Below are positions 12,280 to 22,115 of a DNA stretch of 64,000 nucleotides, one piece after another. Both the position numbers and the translations under genes were made by a program. This DNA comes from Vanilla planifolia (taxonomy: Eukaryota > Streptophyta > Magnoliopsida > Asparagales > Orchidaceae): NCBI GenBank assembly GCA_023846275.1, contig JAIUJO010000089.1, positions 1,132,501 to 1,196,500 of the forward strand. Reading direction: 5' to 3'. The notes below the pieces were generated by a model. That model saw only the letters and a list, made by a program, of their open reading frames with translations, was not told the origin of the DNA and ran no database searches. The stretch's first letter is position 1, and each line of letters begins with the position of its first letter.

Positions 12280-14378
12280 GTTGTAATGGAATCTACTCAA
12301 GTTGTGTTTGATGAAATTATGCATCGAAACAAAGAGGTAGATTTACAAGACTTAAAAGACTTTGAAAAAGTAAAATTGGTAGTAAAACAAAGATCATGGA
12401 ATGATAAACTTTATGGATTTCTACTCAAACAATATTTTAGGTTGGGAATATAGATAGAATTTTTTTCAACAAGGATTGTGTTGAATAACTTTTTCTAGTC
12501 CAACGTTACTTGGACGATAACATATTTGGAACAACAAATTGTGACCTATGTGAATTAATTGTTAAGCATGTAGGTGTCAGATTTGAGATGAAAATAATAT
12601 GTGAGGTTTCCTATTTTATTGATTGCAAATTAACTAGGATGAGAAAAGTATCCTTGATATTCAAGAAATCATATAAATTAGATGTTAAAACATAAAAAAT
12701 AAGAAAATAGTTGCACCAAAGCTGTTAGCATAGAATGAAAATCACTTTAGAGATGTAATCTTAAGTGGCCTCTCTTTTGGTGTACAAATTAATGCCTTTA
12801 TTTAAAAAGAAATTATATGTGGTGCATCTATTTCTAAATTTGTACCTCAAAATACAAGTAAAGCCTTGAGGAAAGAATTTTTTTATTTGGCCATGTTGGA
12901 TGGTTTCAACTTTTTTTTGAGAGTGAATGTTTTGGAATCAATAGACATTCCAAGTGACCACATTATTATGGCAAAAAGTGGGCATTCAAATTTAGAATGT
13001 AAATAACAGTGTGGTTACCATTCAAAATAAGGAAAGGCTAGTGGTAAATGGTTATAATAAGTAGGAGTAAACTTAGAAGGAAGACTTGAACCAATGGTAA
13101 GGTTCAAGGCAACAACGTAATTTTTACCTTTTTCTGAATTCAAGTCATTTAAACTATACCAAACGGATGTTCAGAGTACTTTCTTAAATGTTGTTATTTA
13201 GGAGAAAGTGTATGTAGGATAATGGGACTACATTCAACATTTTCTTCATCAAAATTATGTGCATAAGCTAATGAAAGAATCATATGTATTGCAACAAGAA
13301 CAAAGATCCTGTTATGAACATACTTAGAAGTTTTCTAAGCAAACATATTTTAGGATTGGAATGTAGATATGACTTTGTTCATCATGAACTATGCTAATGA
13401 ACTTCTTCTAATCAAGGATTATATAAACAATATCATATTTGGTTCAACCAATTTGGACTTATATGAATGATTTAGTGAGCATAAAGGTGTTTGATTCAAC
13501 TTGAAAATAATGGGTGAGGTTACATATTTCTTTGGTTTGAAAGCTAAGGAGGATAAGAAAGGTAACCTTGTATCCAAAATCAAGCATAAAAATAAGGTGT
13601 TAAAATTGTGTGAACATGAGAACATCAAATGTGTTTGCACTTTCAATAGTCCTCACCTTACTATTGAAAAAACATGAGAAAGGAAAACAATTAGATTTCA
13701 AGGTATACTTAGAAATGACACATTCTATACTTGGCTATTAGAACACCTGACATTGCTTTTAGTGTCGCACTTTTTTGATCAATTTCAATCAAGCCCCAAG
13801 GACTTCCATCTAGAAGTTATAGAAAGAATATTTTGATAATTGCTTGAAGCGAAGGTGTTAAGGTTCTGGTATCCCAAAATTGACTTATGTCATGATCTCA
13901 TACAATATGGCCACCAAGATTATGTATGTTCTCGAGTACATAAGAAAAACATTTTAGGTATTTAATCATTTTTTGTACCTCTTAAACTAATGATCTAGCA
14001 AAAAAATGCGAAACTATTGTTTTAGAAAAAAATGAACCACAATATATAGAATTAGGAGAATTTCTAGCAAAAAAATGTTTTGTTTTTAAAAAGAATTTAG
14101 GTGATATGGCATTACATTTACAAACAATTCCCCAAAAAGTATGACAATTTGAATGCTTTTTTCTAAACTGAAATCATTATAAAGTACTGTTCGATTGAAC
14201 AAATTGATTTTAAGCAACATTTCATCATGGACTATGTAGATTGAAATATAATTGACATATAATTTGTTGCTAACAACATGCAACAAGTTAGCACCTTGTC
14301 AAAGCTTCTTAGCAAAGATTTATTCCATAAAATTAGAAGACTTTTTTATGATGACCAAAAGAGGTTATTGTTCCAATG
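12280..14378 (+). pseudogene. Degenerate Ty1/copia pol with two successive RT blocks
   Basis: Plus-strand copia polymerase remains broken by many stops and frameshifts. The first block (about 12290-12695) carries the reverse-transcriptase catalytic motif as YLDDNIFGTTN at 12507-12539. A second, fuller block runs from about 12990. It has RLVVNGYN (near 13040), LYQTDVQSTFLN (near 13155) and the catalytic position mutated to YINNIIFGSTN (13420 onward). RNase H follows with TPDIAFSV (13747) and a tail SKDLFHKIRRLFYDD ending at about 14378. Both catalytic aspartates are asparagines in the second block, so it could not have been active in this form. The two RT blocks share the same decayed downstream sequence, so a tandem duplication or nested fragments of one family is likely. 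No LTRs could be assigned. Confidence 0.8.
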
Positions 14379-14579
14379 AGCTATTCTCTATGATATTTTT
14401 ATTTTAATAACATAATTAAGTAGCATACTTATTGATAATCTAGCTTTGCTTGTAGATATGATAGGTGAACAACATTAGAAGGACATTATTGTCAAAACCA
14501 CAAGTCAATTGATTAAATATATGGATATAACAAGTTGTGGAATTAGAATGGAAAGGATTCTAGCATGGTCAAGAAGCTA

Positions 14580-14950
14580 AGTGTTTTTTTGTTGAAAAAT
14601 GAATAATAGGAGAGAGTTGAATTGTCTATTTAACAAATCTTTTTTATTCCAGAAATTTTGGAAAAAAATAATGTGCTTAAAATAAAGCTTTTTTATAAAA
14701 CTTATAAACAAAATAAAATTTCTTAATGACAAACAAAATGCACAAAATATTTTTAAGTGGTTCCACTAAAACCTGTGGTTATATCCACCCTCAATCCCTT
14801 ATCTGGCATCTACTAACTGCTACATTTTTCAAAGCTAGTAGAGTTAAAACAAATATATATTGGTGCTCCAATGAGATACTAAAATTTGCGAAATTTAAGC
14901 TATATGAAAAAATTTTAAATTTTTTCTTACAAAAATCTATACACCTTTAA
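14580..14950 (-). mobile_element. Possible diverged copia LTR fragment
   Basis: GGAGAGAGTTGAATTG near 14611 and a GTGGTTCCACTAAAACCTG block near 14757 resemble, in order, the first ~150 bases of the LTR at 40764 (GGGGGTGAATTTTGG, then a TGCTTCAACTCAAAATC block). The match is weak and neither end is defined. The orientation is opposite to the pol remnant just upstream, so it should be a separate insertion. Confidence 0.3.
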
Positions 14951-15096
14951 AATTTACAATTCTAGCATGGTCAATTGATTAAATATATTGATATAACTAT
15001 TTGTGAAATACCAAAAATACTATGAAGGAAAGTGGGAGAAATGGAGATCAATAAAAATCCATAACTTTTATCATTAGGTAGAAATGCATTGCTCAT

Positions 15097-15929
15097 AGTA
15101 GATGTTACATAAATTTGAATTTATATAGATGTCAAATATAAAGAAGTCAAAAGGTATAACAAAACGTAATTTGGATGACTTTAAGTTCAAAAAAAACATA
15201 AATAACTTTTTTTTAACAATATGAATATCTTGAATATTTGTTAAAATTTTCTTTTTTTCTGCTAGAATTATACAACTCTTTGTTTTTTATGTTGATAAAA
15301 TAAGATAAAAGAAAAAAAGACTGCCATTTAATGGATCGTTAGACAGTGTTGCCGTTAAACGATGTGTAAAATGAAAAAGAAGATTTTGTCACCATCTTTC
15401 GATTAAAGAATTTGAACAAATTAACAAAAAAATAATTTTAATGTTAAACTAATTCCAAAAATAAACATCATAGCCAAATTTGCTATTAAAGTTTTTGTTG
15501 GGAAAATAAGGAGAAGCCTTGTTATGTTGCCAACTTTGGCCTTTCCCCATGGATGGTCCTAGTCAACCAATGACTTTTTTTTTCTGATATTTAAATTTGT
15601 TATATGCTTGAAAACAATCTTCGATCATCATTTACTTTATCTAATTTACTTATATATAAAATATTTATTTTGGATACGGAGTTTTGGATAATTTTACATG
15701 AAATATATTGTACACTTTTTAAGTTTTTCTTATTGATATTGTTTAAATGGAAAGGTATTGAATTATAAGCATAAATGGGGAATATAACCTGCAAGTTAGA
15801 TGTTACTTTTTTATGCTTTTAGTTGAGCCAGAAAAATTATTGTTGAAGAAGATTGTAGGAAAAAAATATTTTATTTTTTTTACAGTGGTATTCTTTTTTA
15901 AATAACATAAATTATGAAGAATTAAAATC
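15097..15929. repeat. ~0.84 kb direct repeat, copy 1, left of organelle-derived block
   Basis: This stretch is nearly the same as 24474-25315 in the same orientation, from AGTAGATGTTACATAAAT to GAAGAATTAAAATC. It contains a conserved core (GATCGTTAGACAGTGTTGCC, 15332-15351). In copy 2 that core is flanked by a 7-bp inverted repeat TTAACGG/CCGTTAA. The ends do not start with TG and end with CA, and I see no primer-binding site or polypurine tract beside them, so an LTR pair is not supported. Similarity is far higher than for the other old repeats in the window, so the duplication is comparatively recent. Confidence 0.85.
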
Positions 15930-16456
15930 GACTCGTCGAAGATGCACATAATCTCTTTTTGACTTTGGCATCTTTCAGTGTATTCATATTCATTTAAGGA
16001 TAAGGAAGGAGAATCACTACTTCCCTTGCACGGTGATACTTTGCTTGGAAAAATGGAGTGAGGCAAGCCTCATTAAGTTTAGCAAGCGCAATCCAGAATT
16101 GGATCCCTTTTCTCTTTTGTCTCTAAGACAAGGCAAAAGAGTGTCTCAGTAGAGCCAAACACCCTCCTCTTGCAACTTTCCTCCCTTCACCATTTTGGGA
16201 TTGCATTGATTCGCTTCGCTCCAAGCGAGTTCCACTTATGCGGTGTGAATAAAGTTCTCACAATCATTGATCTCGTTCGGGTACCAACTCAAGATATGCT
16301 TATTGGTCGTCATGAGTTGTACCTGATGTGCTTAGAAATCTATCGAACACCATTCTTGCCAAGGCTTTATGCTTAATATATAACATAAGGAAATGTTGCT
16401 TTGAGATACATATTGGATTTCAAGAAGATCCCCAAAGGGGGCCTCAAACGAAAAAG

Positions 16457-16537
16457 GAAGTGCCCAAACAACCACAATATTCACCACTTCCAATTGAAAA
16501 AAAAATTGTAGTGATTTATGTAGCTATAAATGGCTGC
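16457..16537 (+). pseudogene. atp1: Fragment of mitochondrial ATP synthase alpha subunit (atp1)
   Basis: A 27-codon piece reads EVPKQPQYSPLPIEKK and then IVVIYVAINGC. This is the conserved stretch in the C-terminal third of the plant mitochondrial F1 alpha subunit, where the family usually has EVPKQPQY, PLPIEKQ and an IYAAVNGF-like end. The reading frame continues for a few codons but the similarity stops on both sides, so over 90% of the ~500-residue protein is absent. The reading is strong because the eight-residue EVPKQPQY block is intact and in phase with the rest. It is a relic of transferred mitochondrial DNA and not a functional gene. Confidence 0.85.
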
Positions 16538-16931
16538 CTTGTACGAGTCCAATGATGAAGACCTTGCAAACAAGAAGATAAAGGTTTTGTCTCGGCAGTG
16601 TCGATGCCAGAAGATCTGGTAGTTCCTCCTCTTCCTTCAATATCAGTCACTCTACCTTCCCTCAGATTCAGATGCTCCAGAATGGGGGGAAAAATATGGG
16701 GATTTTCAGTGACTTGGTGTTCAACCCATAGTGTTGGATGGGTTCATTCAGTTATGGCTGTAGGTGGGATTCAAATCTTTTTCTTTCTCTAGATTTCTAA
16801 TGCCAAGCTCAATCAGTTCAAAGTGGCTGGCCCTCCAATTGAGAGGCATAGCTGGGCCCCTCTTGGGGTGCTCTTTCTTCTTCCAAAACCCTAAGTGGAT
16901 CACCCCTTCTCCAATGATCTGACTATCATTT

Positions 16932-17205
16932 TTGAAGGAACTCGAGCTACTTTTCTTTTTCTCCCTAACTTCATGCCTTTTAAGAGGCAATTTGATAGAT
17001 GAACTAAGGGCTTCACTTAAGAAAAAGGGATCTCCACTGGGGAAGTTTTTTGCTCTCAAGCGCCATCGTATATTCATAGGCGGGAAGCGAAGCAACAACT
17101 CAACAGTGTCAGTCAAGTTTGACCTGTCCACGGCCTCTGACCATAGAAGAACTCCTAGGCGAGGGTTGCTAGGCTCTAGGGGCCCCAAACTTCAGTTGGT
17201 TACTC
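16932..17205 (+). pseudogene. Possible mitovirus-type RNA polymerase fragment (weak)
   Basis: A plus-strand open frame of about 90 codons contains VKFDLSTASD at 17113-17142, which resembles motif A of the mitovirus-like RNA-dependent RNA polymerases known as relics in plant mitochondrial DNA. The downstream motifs B and C are not visible. After the solo LTR at 17206 no matching continuation can be read. The opposite strand has a 146-codon open frame (16748-17188) with no recognisable motif, so one of the two frames must be fortuitous. The identification rests on one short motif. Confidence 0.28.
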
Positions 17206-17459
17206 TGTTAGGGCTTGGAAGCAAAACCTTAAGGTAGAAGACAATGAAAAGCCTGGTTGCATTACCAGGAAAAATAAAAAATTAGCTGCAACTTTCATTA
17301 ATTAATCACAAGCAAATTACACACTTAAATAGCCTAATGCATGCTTACTAAACGCCTAACAAACAGCACTAAACACGCCAACCTACTAACCCACTAACCC
17401 AGCTGAAATACTACTGATCTGTTTGGAATGGTTTGACTATTTCGAATCAAACTCTAACA
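17206..17459 (-). mobile_element. Solo LTR (254 bp) of the short-LTR copia family
   Basis: Begins TGTTAGGGCTTGG and ends AACTCTAACA, giving the TG...CA ends expected of an LTR. It matches the broken LTRs at 1680-1910 and 2689-2812, including the TACCAGGA(A/G)AAATAAAAAAT block and the CACTTAAATAGCCTAA segment. Flanks are TACTC on the left (17201-17205) and TACAC on the right (17460-17464), a likely 5-bp target duplication with one change. There is no interior, so it probably arose by recombination between two LTRs. Strand is given by comparison with the element at 1.7-2.8 kb. Confidence 0.85.
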
Positions 17460-19876
17460 TACACAAGCTCCTTTGTAGCCATATCTTTATAGTGAAGCCT
17501 TCGTGGCCAACAGTCCCAATCAGTCGAATTCTAGACTTTTTTTTTCGTAAGTTTTTCTTGACAGAATTTTCTATGGTTCACTAGGTGTGTCATCCTCGAC
17601 CCTGTTGGTGCGTTCAGAAACTTTCATTTTATGTTACTCTTCTATTCTAACATGAAAGAGAGGTGTCAATAGAGACAAAGAATGTGTCCCAAAAAAAACT
17701 AACATTGGAGGAACCTAGAGCTTTTTTCTTGAAATGAAACATAGTCGAAGTCAGTAACTCAAAAGCTAAGATACCAAGAAGATCATTAGCACCTCCTCTT
17801 GTTGCAAGAGAGCAGACTGAACTTCTTGCATCAATCGAGGATACATGGCAAAAGGAATTGCTCGACCAGAGTAACAAGATGCTCCCTGAGCTTGATGCAT
17901 GACATTTCGGGTTTGATTATAAAGAATTTCGATCCAAACTAACAAGAAGGTTTGAGTGCTCAGAAAAAAGCTCTCCTATGAGGGCCCCTTCCTATCTTAT
18001 GAAACAAATAAACTGATCAAAGCTAAAACTACAACCAAGAGGGCAAAAGTTGACAGTCACCTCTCAACCCCTTTTCTTAATTCTTGATCTTCTAACATTG
18101 AGAATCTACCACATTATTCTCTACTCTCTGATGAATTTGAATAATTTCTTCATCAAGTCATTGAGACTTTGAGGTTTGCAAATGAGGAGTCCACTCTCTA
18201 CTCGTTTGTCCTAGGTAGCCTCAAGGCGATATTCAATCTCAGAGTTAATTATCACGTTGCTTGCTTGAGTTGACTCTTGTTAAGGGAAAAAGATTTGATT
18301 TCCTTGGTTGTTGGGTGTCAAGAATATAGCTAGGTTTTATTGAAATGCAGCAAAAGAAAGGAAAATCCATGGACCGACCCCATCGTCTCCACCCCGACTG
18401 CCTAGCAGAAAGAAAGAGACTAAATTGGCCTATTTGTGAAAGGTCAAACAAAAAAGCAATAAAGATCAAATTTTTTTTAATTTTATTTGTTTAATGGTAA
18501 AAACTTCATTCATCTCGAGAAGGGCAAGAGCCTCCTTCTCTTCTCTTCCTCAGTTCCTGATTAGTTTCATCCAATGAAGCATTTCTGGGACCGACACTTT
18601 TTGAACAATAAGGGCTTGGTTGCACTTGATAGCTCAGCCCGAGGGCCTCTCGTATGGATTCTTCTTCTAAAAAGATTGCACTTTCGGCCCCTCTGAGCTG
18701 CAGATGCCCATGCTTTGATTTGAACACGGGGTTCGAAGTGAATTATGAGTCGAACCAATATGTGCTTCTCAATACCCGTTCTTCGTCCCTTAGGAAAGAG
18801 AAGGTCAAAGACATTCCATAAGCTAATTACGAGTCTCGCTTGATGACAGTGCCCATGCATCCTCTTTATCGAGAGGTTTCTGCTTCCTTGCTGAGTGCTA
18901 AGGATTTCTATGCCATTGCTTTCGTTTGCAATCCATTTTCTTTTGGGTCAAAGATGTTCTTTCTTTGCATTTATTGTGATTGCCTTTTCACAAATATCAG
19001 AGTTTGAACAGTCTTGTTTCTTCAAAGAAATCTATTTATATTTTTTCTGTTGTGTAAAAAAGGAATATGCATTGTCTTTTCTTAATGGATGACCTTGAAA
19101 ATCCTTGCATGATAAAAGTCGAAAACTGGATTGCGTGTAGGGGGAATAACTATGGAAGTGATTCACACCTCAAGGTAGTTAGTATAAGGAAAGCCTACTT
19201 CATTAGAAGCTGATGATATAGCACAGCAAAACTGATTCTGTCAAATAGCACGTTGAGCGGAATAAGCGGTCTATAGGAGGCTCGACCAAACGAAAATGGA
19301 CTTCAAGATGATTGCTGACCATAGGCTTCAGAAGTTCCCCAAAGGGAGCCCTCCATCCAATATCCAATGCTGATCAGAGGCCAACTCGTTAGGCATACAA
19401 TTTCAGCATGCTTTCTTCCTCCCATTCCAGGAATTTTTTGCAAATGTGTTTCACCATTATGGGAATGGGATCATTCCAGCATGCCTTGATTAAGCTAGAG
19501 TCTGGATGTGAAAGATGATCCGCAGTCAGTCAAAAAAAAAAGAACACAACAGATGGGCGCTCTCCTTGATCACTTTATGCTGCTCATGGCTGCTGCGCAT
19601 GCTAATGACCTAGATATAGCAACTTCAATGAAATAAATCTCCCTTTTTGTCTTTGAGAAGTTCCCCCAAAGGCCCTTGTGAGAAGTGGAATTAGCTAAGG
19701 TTCTATCCTGTGAAAAGGATACGTGAAAAAACTCTCAGAAACATTTTTTCCTTTTTGGCAATAAAGAAATAACCAACTTATTTCTTTCTATTGGAAAAAC
19801 AAAAAAGTATCGATAGAAATGATTTTTTTTTTGTGTTTAGTGACCAGATATCATTTGATTTGATATATTCAAGAAT
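17460..19876. other. Organelle-like spacer without assignable genes
   Basis: Mixed-composition sequence with several short frames on both strands (for example 17647-17877 minus, 18245-18469 minus, 18506-18727 minus). None shows a motif I can assign. Base composition and the repeated CCCCAAAGGG motif at 19324-19350 tie it to the organelle-derived block. Confidence 0.5.
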
Positions 19877-20248
19877 ATGGCCTTCTATTTGAGATTCAGA
19901 GGTAGAAAATCCTGTCCCTTATGCAGAATATTCTTTTTCTTCCTTCACATTTTCTTTTTTCCAACACTTTTGTCCTCCTTGCGCTTTTGCTTTCACATTG
20001 ATTTTGGACCTGAAGTATTTGAGCTGGCAGTGAAAAGTAAATGTCTGCTTCAAACAGACAATTGGCTGTACGGAGGCGCCTCCGCTCTCATCCACCAACT
20101 CTTATTCAGGTACTGCCAAGGTAGGCAGTTCTTCTATTCGGCCTATCATATTTTATGTAAGGGGATTATCGATGTCTTAGCACATACTTATGTGGGAGCT
20201 CATCATTTGGAAATATATAAGCAGTTAGAATCTGAGACCCATCCTTAG
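19877..20248 (+). pseudogene. Unrecognised open frame within organelle-like DNA
   Basis: An open frame of 123 codons has a hydrophobic, phenylalanine-rich start. From about residue 47 it becomes a more protein-like stretch (FGPEVFELAVKSK, LLQTDNWLYGGASALIHQLL, AYHILCKGIIDVL, then HHLEIYKQLE). After the stop, other codons in the same frame still read like protein (RRRIKVSLYLGENENF near 20270), so this looks like a longer gene broken by stops. I do not recognise the family. Confidence 0.3.
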
Positions 20249-20520
20249 TTCAGATTGTAGGCTGCACAGCGACGAAGAATCAAAGTATCACTATATTTGG
20301 GTGAAAATGAAAATTTTGTTGGGGAATTCCATAAATTGAGCTATCTTTATAGTGTGCCCTTTGACTTTGAAAGTGAAATTCGATGAAAAAAGACATTATG
20401 GAGCGAGATCCTTTCATGATCAACAGTTTGAGTAGAACTTCTCCTTATCGGTCGGCAGGCATGATTGAAAGAGATGCCCCACCCCACCCCTAACTTCTTG
20501 GTGGGCCTACTCTGCCTTAC

Positions 20521-20549
20521 GCTATCCTGGACTTGAACCAGAGACCTCG
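20521..20549 (-). pseudogene. trnI-GAU: tRNA-Ile(GAU) 3' exon fragment
   Basis: The minus strand reads CGAGGTCTCTGG, TTCAAGT, then CCAGGATAGC. This forms a proper T-arm: a 5-bp stem TCTGG/CCAGG, with one U-G pair, around a TTCAAGT loop. The string matches the 3' exon of the plastid-type trnI-GAU as I know it, apart from a change in the acceptor end (ATAGC where ATGGC is expected). No 5' exon or complete acceptor stem is present. It is a transferred relic, either through mitochondrial DNA that already held plastid sequence or directly from the plastid. Confidence 0.5.
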
Positions 20550-20645
20550 TCGATGAAGTAAATCATATTGTCAATGATCCAACCTTTTGGGAGAGAATCA
20601 ACAGATTTCGAGAGCGTGAGGGCCGGAGCAAGCATTTCTTCTAGT

Positions 20646-20981
20646 CTAATAAGGGATTACGAGAGAGGTCTCAGTCATAAGTTCTCTTGATGAAAGAAGG
20701 TGCAAAAGGATTCGATTCTGAATACGGGCTTGCAAGTCAACCAGGCAAGCAGTTCTCTCTTGTTCCTTCTTCATTAGGAGATGTTCAATTCTTTTCATGG
20801 GTATGGGAATGTCTTTGTCAAACCAAAATAGGAACAATTCTTCTTTGCCATCAAGGGGAAAACATCGAAGAAAAGTCTGCCTTATGGGGCCATGTAATGC
20901 ACCCCATCTCCTTCCCACTCCTAGATCTTGGTGTTGTTGTGCCATCCACGAACATTCTAGAAGAAGATGCTCGATTGTCAT
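20646..20981 (-). pseudogene. Unrecognised 111-codon open frame
   Basis: Minus-strand frame with TIEHLLLECSW near its start and a charged second half (PMKRIEHLLMKKEQER, LVDLQARIQNRIL). HLLLECSW faintly recalls the zinc-binding tail of plant LINE reverse transcriptases, but no second cysteine/histidine cluster follows. Plus-strand frames of similar length overlap it. Function unknown and coding status doubtful. Confidence 0.22.
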
Positions 20982-22115
20982 TTCTACAAATATATTGAGT
21001 ATTCATATGTTTTGGAATAGATCAAAGTCTAAAAAAAATATTAGAAAAAAGAAGAAAAAGTGAAGAAATAAGAAGATTTTGATATTTATTCAAGAAGAAC
21101 CACCCATGAGATAATGTATAAAGATACTAAGGAGAAGTCGCCTATTACACGGCTCAAAAACTCTGCCCGAGATGGTTGGGGATACCAATTCTTCTTCGGT
21201 GGTACGGTGTGTATATGGGGCATGAGTTTGCTGTGTGGACTTCCTATGCATTTCCAAATGGAACCCAGCTCAGCTCCGCCGAGTATGCAGGATGTGATTC
21301 GACAGCCAAGACATCGTGCGTGAGCATTACAGCTGATCAGCTGGAGTTTTCTGGTTTCGTGCCTGCTTCAATAAGATCAATCGTTTTACTTTCCATTCGT
21401 GAGAAAGGAAACTTCATCACGAGTTTCCTATTCCACTTTATGTTTTTATAAAACAATTTCTTTTGTGTCAGTTTTAATTGAGCTCCCATCGTTTCCGAGA
21501 ATCCTTATCTGCCTTTTTTTTATTTTGTTTTCGTGGCTCTCCGAAGTTTCTTCAAACCAAAAAGATGAAGAACTGGTTTTCTATGTGGAAACACATTTCT
21601 TTGACTGGTTTATGGAAAAAGGAAAAAGATTTTGACCACTCTCGCAGTTCTCCTTCTCGAATGCGATTTCTATGTTATGTATGACTGTGCAAACAAAACC
21701 TAGGGTGGAAGTGCCAGCGGTGCAATAAGCATCCCCTACACTTTATTTGCCTACATAGAGTGCGATACGACTAGATGTAAACAACGAGTGAGCGTTGTTA
21801 GTAGATTTGTGTCTGGAAACTTGGGATCACTTTGACTCTTACTGCTTTCATGAGTGCCACTTTTCACCCATTTTCATGGTCACTTCTAACCAGGTTGTTC
21901 AATATTTTGTGCTCTTGCTATAGTTAAACGATCTTCTTTGCAGAGCTTCATCCATGGTTTTCTATAAAATATCCCTGCATACAAAAGACTCTTCTACAAC
22001 AAACCTAAAATGACCTCTCAAGTACTAGGATAACTTCAAAACAGCAGACAACACATCTCTTACACGCTCATACTGAAGGATAGTTCAGCCTTCCCCTCTT
22101 TATTGCTACACAACT

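Larger units (their letters stand above)
15930..22000. other. Organelle-derived DNA block in the nucleus (NUMT-like)
   Basis: From about 15930 the composition shifts from AT-rich to mixed, and the text becomes typical of plant mitochondrial non-coding DNA. Supporting landmarks are an atp1 fragment (16457-16537), a trnI-GAU 3' exon fragment (20521-20549) and repeated CCCCAAAGGG motifs (16427, 19324, 19657). A solo LTR of a copia family interrupts the block at 17206-17459. Most of the rest I cannot assign to a gene, as expected of plant mitochondrial spacers. The right edge grades into the cyclin pseudogene near 22.0 kb and is uncertain. Confidence 0.65.

Noticed and set aside
16748-17188. 146-codon minus-strand frame in the organelle-like block as a gene
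   Set aside because: No family motif. The opposite strand is also open there, and organelle-derived DNA in the nucleus would not be under coding constraint.
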